Positions 7,746 to 12,368 of a stretch of DNA of 12,368 bases are shown here, piece by piece. Positions within the stretch are counted from its first letter, which is position 1; the number at the start of each line of letters is the position of its first letter. The position numbers were made by a program, and so were the translations under genes. The notes beneath the pieces are model-generated. The model had not been told where the DNA came from. It did not search any database and worked only from the letters and a program-made list of their open reading frames with translations. This DNA comes from Phycisphaerae bacterium (lineage in GTDB: Bacteria > Planctomycetota > Phycisphaerae > UBA1845), in contig JAJDDU010000591.1 in NCBI GenBank assembly GCA_029260155.1, positions 1 to 12,368 on the forward strand, in the 5' to 3' direction.

Positions 7746-8978
7746 ATGAGCGCCGAGAAACCGCTCTATACATTTTCGTTTTTCCAAGTCCTCGCCGGCG
7801 CGATGCTGACCATGACAGCCGTGTCGATGCAGTTTCATTTCGGGGAGTACGTCGCGTCGGTCGGATACAGCGTGGATGTCCTGGGTTGGATTACCGGGAT
7901 CGGCGTCGCCGGCACGATTCTCCTGCGGCCTCACGCGGGCACGTGGATCGACTCAGTTGGATGTCGGCCCTGTTTCGTGGCGGCGGCCGTCGGCGGCGCG
8001 ATCGCGAACTTCAGCTTTCAGTTCGCGACGTCATTCTGGAGCATCTGCGCGATTCGCACCTTGATGTCCGCATCGCATGCGACGTTCCTGACAACGGTGG
8101 CTGTCTATGCCGCGCACGCAGCCTCGCCCCAGCGGCGTGCCGAGAGCCTGGGTACCGTCGGGATCGGCGGGTTCATGGGGATGATGATCGGCCCGACCGT
8201 CGGCGACGTGATTTTTGCGACGGCGGCAGGCGCCGACGGGACGTTTCCACTGTTCTTCAATATTGTGGCCTGCGTCAGTCTGTTGGCTGGGTTGGTTGTC
8301 ATCAATGTTCGCGTTGACGCTCCGGAGCGTCACGCGGATGCGCCGCCGTTCTGGGCATTGCTGCGTCGTCATTGGCCAGGCCGAATTCTCACCGTATGCG
8401 TCGCGTTTGCAGCGTGCCTGACGATTCAGATGACGTTTCTCGAGCGATTTGCGCATCACCGTGGGTTCGAGGACATACGGTGGTTCTTCCTTGCATACGG
8501 GCCGACGGCGATCGTTCTCCGCATTCTCGGGCGTCGTGTTCCGCAGCGTTTCGGGCGTCGTCGCGTCTGTGTGACCGGCTTGTGCATCATGGGAATCGGT
8601 GTGTTGCTGTTCATTCCCGTGCGGGCGAGTTGGCACCTGGTGTTCCCCGCGATGCTCATGGGTGTCGGGCATGCTTGGATTTTTCCGTCGATGGTCGATC
8701 TGGTGGCCGACGCCATGCCGGTTGAACACCGCGGGCTCGGGACTTCGGTCGCGTTGGGTGCCATGGACGTGGGTTTCATTTTCGGTGGCATCGCTTGGGG
8801 CCAACTGATCGCCTGGGTTGGGTTCGAGGCTACGTTCGTCGCCGCGGCTGTGGCCACGTGTGCGGTGGCGGTCTGGTACGCGATTGTCGCGCGACCCCCC
8901 CGGCGTGCGAGGGGTCAAGACCAAACGCGACTCGTCGGTTACGGACAGTCCTCCAGATCGTCATCAGCCTCCGAATAG
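7746..8978 (+). CDS. Major facilitator superfamily (MFS) transporter
   Basis: A 410-residue, very hydrophobic protein of normal MFS length. Twelve membrane segments can be read, in two sets of six separated by a charged cytoplasmic loop around DAPERHADAPPFWALLRRHW. The loop between helices 2 and 3 carries a motif-A-like RPHAGTWIDSVGCRP, and the equivalent loop between helices 8 and 9 carries GRRVPQRFGRRR, as expected from the family's internal duplication. It should be an inner-membrane secondary transporter or exporter; the substrate cannot be told from the sequence. It is divergent from the kinase gene with 166 bp between start codons. Its last 13 codons plus stop overlap, tail to tail, the 3' end of the minus-strand gene ending at 8939, giving a polar Ser/Arg-rich C-terminal tail that may not matter for function. 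Confidence 0.9.
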   Translation: MSAEKPLYTFSFFQVLAGAMLTMTAVSMQFHFGEYVASVGYSVDVLGWITGIGVAGTILLRPHAGTWIDSVGCRPCFVAAAVGGAIANFSFQFATSFWSICAIRTLMSASHATFLTTVAVYAAHAASPQRRAESLGTVGIGGFMGMMIGPTVGDVIFATAAGADGTFPLFFNIVACVSLLAGLVVINVRVDAPERHADAPPFWALLRRHWPGRILTVCVAFAACLTIQMTFLERFAHHRGFEDIRWFFLAYGPTAIVLRILGRRVPQRFGRRRVCVTGLCIMGIGVLLFIPVRASWHLVFPAMLMGVGHAWIFPSMVDLVADAMPVEHRGLGTSVALGAMDVGFIFGGIAWGQLIAWVGFEATFVAAAVATCAVAVWYAIVARPPRRARGQDQTRLVGYGQSSRSSSASE

Positions 8979-9904
8979 TTGTCCACGAAGGCGGTACGGT
9001 CGTCGCAATCGACGTCGACGTCGCCGTCGCAGTCTGCATCAACGAGCGGATTGTACTCGGTATCTCCAATATCAGACGGGAACGCGTCGTTGAAGAAATC
9101 CACGTCGTCCATATCGGCACCAAACATGGACTGGGCGTTAAAGTCCCCATACACCGTCGGCGTCAGTTGGATCACTGAACCCGCTCCGTCGAGCGTCCCG
9201 TTGTTCGTATAGGTGCCGGTGTAATAAATGTTGATTCCCTCATTGTCGAGCGTGGCCCCACTGTCGATCTGCAGGTCGACCACATAGAGAGCCTCCGGAA
9301 CGCCGCCGCTGGAAGGCGCGTGTGGACACGAGATAAGTCCTCCCACGCTGATCGGCGTGCTGCAGTAGTAGTTCTGGAGGATGCGCGTGTCCTCATTTGC
9401 CGGATATGCGACCTTCTTCCATCGGCGGGCGCACGGGGAATCCGTGAACAAGACGTGGATCGGATCGTCATCGTCGTCCAACATGAAGTAGCCTGCATAA
9501 TCCGGTCCGAAGGGATCCAGGGGGTTGTCCGAATCCACCGCGTTCAGTGTCACCTTCTCGGCGTCGAAGTCGATGATCACGGTTTCGTTGTTGACGATGC
9601 GCACCAACTCGGCGCTGACGAGGAGGGAATCGTCAAACGTCACGTCCAACTCGGCTCTGGCACCGCTGGCCACCAGCGCCCCACCGAGCTCAAACTGGGT
9701 GGTCTCGATGGTGTTATTTGATCCGGTGAACGTCAAGATCGAGTTGTCTGTGAGTCCGGCGCCAACCGTTCCCGTTCCCGGGATGCTCAAGATACCCAGT
9801 GCGCCCACATCCAAGCTTGCCTCGTCTTTGAGAGTCAAGTCCCACACACGGTCGGGTGGGCCCATGTCGTGCGACGTGGTCACGGTCGCGTCGTCAACCG
9901 TCAA
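8939..9904 (-). CDS. 3' part of interrupted secreted dockerin-like protein
   Basis: This frame is open from a TTG at 9904 (321 codons) but has no signal peptide, no ribosome-binding site and no ATG until 9865, so it is unlikely to be a gene of its own. It continues the upstream frame (9894-10820): LTVDDATVTT here abuts EPQELTVDG-stop there, and removing one 7-bp unit of the repeat at 9892-9912 fuses them into a 624-residue protein. The body is a run of short alternating beta-strand segments such as LDVGALGILSIPGTGTVGAG, typical of a beta-helix or autotransporter-like fold. Residues about 252-321 form a degenerate dockerin-like tail: YGDFN..., then DADCDGDVDVDCDDRTAFVDNY, ending DDLEDCP. The 3' end overlaps the convergent MFS gene by 40 bp. 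The function is unknown. Confidence 0.75.
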   Translation of the reverse strand: MTVDDATVTTSHDMGPPDRVWDLTLKDEASLDVGALGILSIPGTGTVGAGLTDNSILTFTGSNNTIETTQFELGGALVASGARAELDVTFDDSLLVSAELVRIVNNETVIIDFDAEKVTLNAVDSDNPLDPFGPDYAGYFMLDDDDDPIHVLFTDSPCARRWKKVAYPANEDTRILQNYYCSTPISVGGLISCPHAPSSGGVPEALYVVDLQIDSGATLDNEGINIYYTGTYTNNGTLDGAGSVIQLTPTVYGDFNAQSMFGADMDDVDFFNDAFPSDIGDTEYNPLVDADCDGDVDVDCDDRTAFVDNYSEADDDLEDCP

Positions 9905-9912
9905 CCGTCAAC
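9892..9912. repeat. Perfect 7-bp tandem repeat, three copies, at the frame break
   Basis: (CGTCAAC)x3 on the plus strand, reading (GTTGACG)x3 on the coding minus strand. Read through three copies, the upstream gene hits TGA (9894-9896) after LTVDG. With two copies it reads LTVDDATV straight into the downstream frame. Since 7 bases shift the frame by one, two or five copies would restore it. The structure is typical of replication slippage. Confidence 0.9.
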
Positions 9913-10820
9913 TCCTGCGGCTCGAAGTGCTCTGCGGTTCCATTGCCGACCGTAAGCGAGGCGTTGGACTTGACGATCCAGTTGCCGTTGTTGGCCGGGC
10001 CGTCGATGACCAACGTAGAGCCGCCCTCCACACGAAAGGTCGGCTGCGCTGACGCGTTCACGTTGAAGTCTCCGCTGCCGGTTCCGCTATCGTCGATTTC
10101 CACGTCCACGTAACCCAGAAGCGTCCAGTCGGCATTGGTCCCTCCGACCTCGCCGACCGAACCGATCGTCACCGTCGTGCGCGTCTCCCCGATCCCGACC
10201 GACAACGCCCCGAGGTCCACGGTGACGTTTTTCAGGTCTCCGACGATATCTACGTCCCCGCTGTTTCCGACTGAAAGCGCCCCGCCGAGATAAAAACCGC
10301 CGATGTCGATGTCGGCGTCGTTGCCCACGTTGATCGTGGTACTTTCGGTGACGTCCCCGCTGGCGTCCAGGCGGAAGAAGTCGGCGTCGTGGCTGGAGGC
10401 CGCGATCAAGTCGATCCGCTTCAACGCCCCCGCGACCAGCTTGGTCGGATCGCCCGCGCTGTTGCCGTCCTGCAGTTTGATGACGAAGTTGTCCTGGCCG
10501 GTAGTTCCAAACACATCCCCATCGGAAGTAAGCGTCTTGCCGCCCAGCAACACCATGAACCGATCGACCGCCGACCCGCCCTTGCCCTCCAACGACTCGC
10601 ACGCCGCGGTATCAATGTTGACCTCAATGTCGCTCAGGTCCGTCGTGTGCAGCGCGTCTAGGTTCTCGTCCGGGACGCCGAAGTCCCAGTTATCAGCTTC
10701 GTCCCAAGTCGCGCTGAGGTGGCCATCGCCCCACTCAGTCTCGGTAGGCTGGGCCAGCGCTTGCAGGGCGGACGCAGCGCACACCATTCCCACGACCACA
10801 AGATTTCTTCTTTGAAACAT
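9894..10820 (-). CDS. 5' part of interrupted secreted beta-strand-repeat protein
   Basis: The ATG at 10820 is chosen because GGAG lies 9 bases upstream and the protein then opens with a clean signal peptide: MFQRRN, a hydrophobic core, and probable cleavage after QALA at about residue 23. The frame extends further to 10880 but that would bury the signal. The 308 residues then show TWDEADNWDFGVPDEN, the NW..G.P segment common at the start of planctomycete secreted beta-helix-type proteins. Many short repeats follow, such as GDVDIVGDLKNVTVDLGALSVG and SNASLTVGNG. It stops abruptly at TGA (9894-9896) within a triple 7-bp repeat and lacks the dockerin-like tail, which is carried by the next frame (8939-9904). 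If expressed as it stands it would be a truncated exported protein without its C-terminal module. The gene lies 164 bp downstream of the propeller gene on the same strand and may be co-transcribed with it. Confidence 0.8.
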   Translation of the reverse strand: MFQRRNLVVVGMVCAASALQALAQPTETEWGDGHLSATWDEADNWDFGVPDENLDALHTTDLSDIEVNIDTAACESLEGKGGSAVDRFMVLLGGKTLTSDGDVFGTTGQDNFVIKLQDGNSAGDPTKLVAGALKRIDLIAASSHDADFFRLDASGDVTESTTINVGNDADIDIGGFYLGGALSVGNSGDVDIVGDLKNVTVDLGALSVGIGETRTTVTIGSVGEVGGTNADWTLLGYVDVEIDDSGTGSGDFNVNASAQPTFRVEGGSTLVIDGPANNGNWIVKSNASLTVGNGTAEHFEPQELTVDG

Positions 10821-10984
10821 GGTACAATTCTCCGATACGAAGGTTTCTACAGGTTGCCTCGTCACGCGACGGGGCGCCAATCAGGCGGCGCCGGAGCCTA
10901 TTCCGGCGTCGCCCGCCTCTTTCCGCTATCACGTCTGCTTGATGGGCGTCAAGACCTCCTTTCTCGTCCTACCGTCAGGAATCC
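10821..10984. other. Intergenic region between two minus-strand secreted-protein genes
   Basis: This 164-bp spacer holds the ribosome-binding GGAG (10830-10833) of the downstream gene and a perfect 6-bp hairpin, GCCGGA/TCCGGC with a 6-base loop (10890-10907), flanked by a GGCGCC inverted pair. No T-run follows, so it is a poor intrinsic terminator. On the minus strand a TTGACG (10947-10952) could be a -35 box, but no good -10 sits at the right distance. Separate transcription of the downstream gene is possible but unproven. Confidence 0.35.
10830..10833 (-). promoter_or_regulatory. Ribosome-binding site deciding the start at 10820
   Basis: On the minus strand GGAG is followed by 9 bases and then ATG (10820-10818), directly ahead of a signal peptide. 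This supports the shorter start over the longer open frame reaching 10880. Confidence 0.65.
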
Positions 10985-12238
10985 TCATGGTTCACAATCA
11001 TCAATTGTCATGCCCGGTCCGAGTTGGGCATCCAAGAACAACTCGAAATCACTCACATCGACGTCGCTATCGCCGTCAAAATCGGCGCGCGTGCATTGGG
11101 CGAGCAAGCCACCCGGCGGACCTGTGTCAGGGCCGGTGTGGCAAATCTGCATCATACGCGCGTCGATCCGATCGACATGGCAGTCGTGGTTCATATCACC
11201 CTTCGGTGCGACCCTACGCAATAGCACCACGTTTGAGTCCGCTCCGGGATCAAGGCCCCCTCGCCAGGCGAGCTCCCCGCGATCATTCAGCGATCCCTGG
11301 CCATCGGAGAGCCCGAAATCCGGAAGTCGGTAGAGCGTCTCTCCTCTTAGCAGTACCGCATCCCACTTTCCAAGTTCGGTGTTCCACAGGCCAAAGTGGA
11401 TGTCGCCTGCGTTGTTGATCCTCGGGGAGCTGGCGGCCCCAATATTCTCCGTTACGTTGGTCGTCTTCAAGCCGTCCCATAGAAGAATCTCCAAACCCTC
11501 TCCCCAGATCACCTGCCCCCGGTCGTTCAGGTCCGGACCCTGTGCCTGCGACGTTCCGGAGCTCACTGGGGTCACCTGTCCGTCGGACCAAAACATGATC
11601 GTTGATTCCCACGGTGACACATCGAAGTTGAAGCGGGTCCAAGTGAACTGCCGTTGGTCGTTCATCCGGGGTTGCTGATTGTTCAGCCCGACATTCGTTA
11701 CCATCTCGACGGTTCCTTCGGACCGACGAAACAGAGCGATCTCCTTGTGGCCATCCTCGCCGGGAATCGGGTAACCCCAGACCGCGTCGCCCGCGTTATT
11801 GATCGCGGCGTGGCCGCTAAGCAGAGGGAAGTCGCCGTGAATCGGTCCTTCTGAGTAGGTCGCCAAGATGTCGCACGGGACGGCAACCGGGATTGGACAT
11901 CGTATCCAAACGATCTCCGAAGCGTTATTGGTCGTGGGCCAAGCGTCAAAGGTTGTATCGTCGGTCAGTTTCTCGACCAAACCGTTTGAGAACCGATAAA
12001 TGTCGGAAATGGTGTCGCCAATTCGGGTCGCCCAGACTACCTCCGAGAGGTCATTGATCACGGGAATCGTCGACCGAACCGGCTCATTGGTCACGCGAAC
12101 CACCTCGAATCCCGGAGGCACGCCGTCGACGATCTTGATCGGTCCGTCCCCCAGCCCCGCACCCGCTGGGACCGTCGCCGCAAATGTGAGCAAGACACAC
12201 CCTGCGAAACTCGCGATCATGCCGATGCGCGCGTGCAT
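10985..12238 (-). CDS. Secreted predicted seven-bladed beta-propeller with dockerin-like tail
   Basis: From ATG 12238 the protein has 417 residues. Residues 1 to about 28 are a signal peptide (MHARIG, hydrophobic core, VPAGAGA-like end). Seven copies of an IN(D/N)xGxxxW motif follow at about residues 59-69, 101-111, 144-154, 190-200, 235-245, 272-282 and 315-325. Their spacing is 37-46 residues, and a second strand such as IYRFSNGLVEKLT, ILLWDGLKTT or AVLLRGETLYRL lies between most copies. This fits a seven-bladed propeller; similar INDxGxVVW repeats occur in HAF-type extracellular repeat proteins. Residues 347-417 are a dockerin-like module with two Ca-loop-like segments, GDMNHDCHVDRIDA and ADFDGDSDVDVSDF, ending DDCEP. 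No catalytic residues are recognised, so a binding role at the surface is inferred. It is the first of two same-strand genes for secreted proteins with related tails. Confidence 0.88.
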   Translation of the reverse strand: MHARIGMIASFAGCVLLTFAATVPAGAGLGDGPIKIVDGVPPGFEVVRVTNEPVRSTIPVINDLSEVVWATRIGDTISDIYRFSNGLVEKLTDDTTFDAWPTTNNASEIVWIRCPIPVAVPCDILATYSEGPIHGDFPLLSGHAAINNAGDAVWGYPIPGEDGHKEIALFRRSEGTVEMVTNVGLNNQQPRMNDQRQFTWTRFNFDVSPWESTIMFWSDGQVTPVSSGTSQAQGPDLNDRGQVIWGEGLEILLWDGLKTTNVTENIGAASSPRINNAGDIHFGLWNTELGKWDAVLLRGETLYRLPDFGLSDGQGSLNDRGELAWRGGLDPGADSNVVLLRRVAPKGDMNHDCHVDRIDARMMQICHTGPDTGPPGGLLAQCTRADFDGDSDVDVSDFELFLDAQLGPGMTIDDCEP

Positions 12239-12243
12239 ATTCC

Positions 12244-12251
12244 CCACCTCT
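12244..12251 (-). promoter_or_regulatory. Ribosome-binding site deciding the start at 12238
   Basis: AGAGGTGG on the minus strand places AGAGG 8 bases before ATG 12238. An in-frame GTG at 12247-12245 overlaps this site and so is an unlikely start. Confidence 0.65.
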
Positions 12252-12348
12252 TTCCAGGGCTCGCCAGAACACGCGCCAGCAGACCGCGTGTAACTGCCGC
12301 GCGAGCCACGATGCCGTCATGCACCCCACCCTGGGCACAGGACGCGAG

Positions 12349-12368
12349 GAACTGAACTGAACTGAACT
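12349..12368. repeat. GAACT pentanucleotide repeat, four copies, cut by window end
   Basis: Four perfect copies of GAACT run to the last base of the window, so the full copy number is unknown. They lie about 110 bp upstream of the propeller gene's start, outside any coding region. They may be a genuine microsatellite or the place where an assembly stopped. Confidence 0.8.

Noticed and set aside
8031..8924. Antisense frame of 297 codons opposite the MFS gene
   Set aside because: The plus-strand frame has twelve membrane segments and MFS motifs; the antisense product is Arg/His/Thr-rich without domains.
9892..9912. Programmed ribosomal frameshift as the explanation of the frame break
   Set aside because: There is no slippery homopolymer or heptamer of X-XXY-YYZ type; a perfect 7-bp tandem repeat at the junction points to DNA slippage instead.

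Overview
The window looks like accessory, surface-protein-rich DNA from a Planctomycetota-type bacterium, perhaps of the Phycisphaerae, and may be an environmental contig. This rests on protein style: thrombospondin-type-3 (TSP3) calcium-binding repeats of the form DCNGNGVPDEC, MopE-type metal-binding repeats, 'CGDG..GE.CDDGN' cysteine-rich repeats, and degenerate dockerin-like C-termini on secreted proteins. The DNA is visibly GC-rich. The taxonomic call is an inference; no rRNA or marker gene is present. The window starts inside a gene and ends inside a short tandem repeat, so both edges look artificial or like contig ends.

Layout. Positions 3-5915 (+) hold the 3' 1,970 codons of a giant, very acidic secreted multidomain protein: cysteine-rich repeats, TSP3 blocks, a large Asp/Tyr-rich region, a nidogen-like sandwich, seven and a half MopE-type repeats, another beta-sandwich, a Pro/Glu linker, and a Cys/hydrophobic/Arg tail that looks like a cell-surface sorting signal. 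Converging on it (5975-7579, -) is a membrane sensor histidine kinase without a partner regulator. Divergent from the kinase is a 12-helix MFS transporter (7746-8978, +), whose 3' end overlaps the next minus-strand gene by 40 bp.

From 8939 to 12238 (-) lie two secreted proteins with dockerin-like, calcium-binding-type C-termini. The upstream one (10985-12238) is a predicted seven-bladed beta-propeller. The downstream one (8939-10820) is interrupted: two abutting reading frames rejoin exactly if one copy of a perfect triple 7-bp tandem repeat (9892-9912) is removed. It is therefore either a recent frameshift mutant, a slippage-switched (phase-variable) surface protein, or an assembly error.

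How they work together. The three exported proteins share acidic, Ca-binding-type repeat chemistry and probably belong to the cell surface or extracellular matrix. Nothing in the sequence ties the kinase or transporter to them functionally. The best candidates for something new are the heptanucleotide-repeat switch, the propeller-dockerin protein, and the giant repeat protein with its unassigned Asp/Tyr-rich domain and C-terminal tail. No RNA gene, CRISPR array, insertion sequence or phage gene was seen, and no gap between genes exceeds 170 bp.
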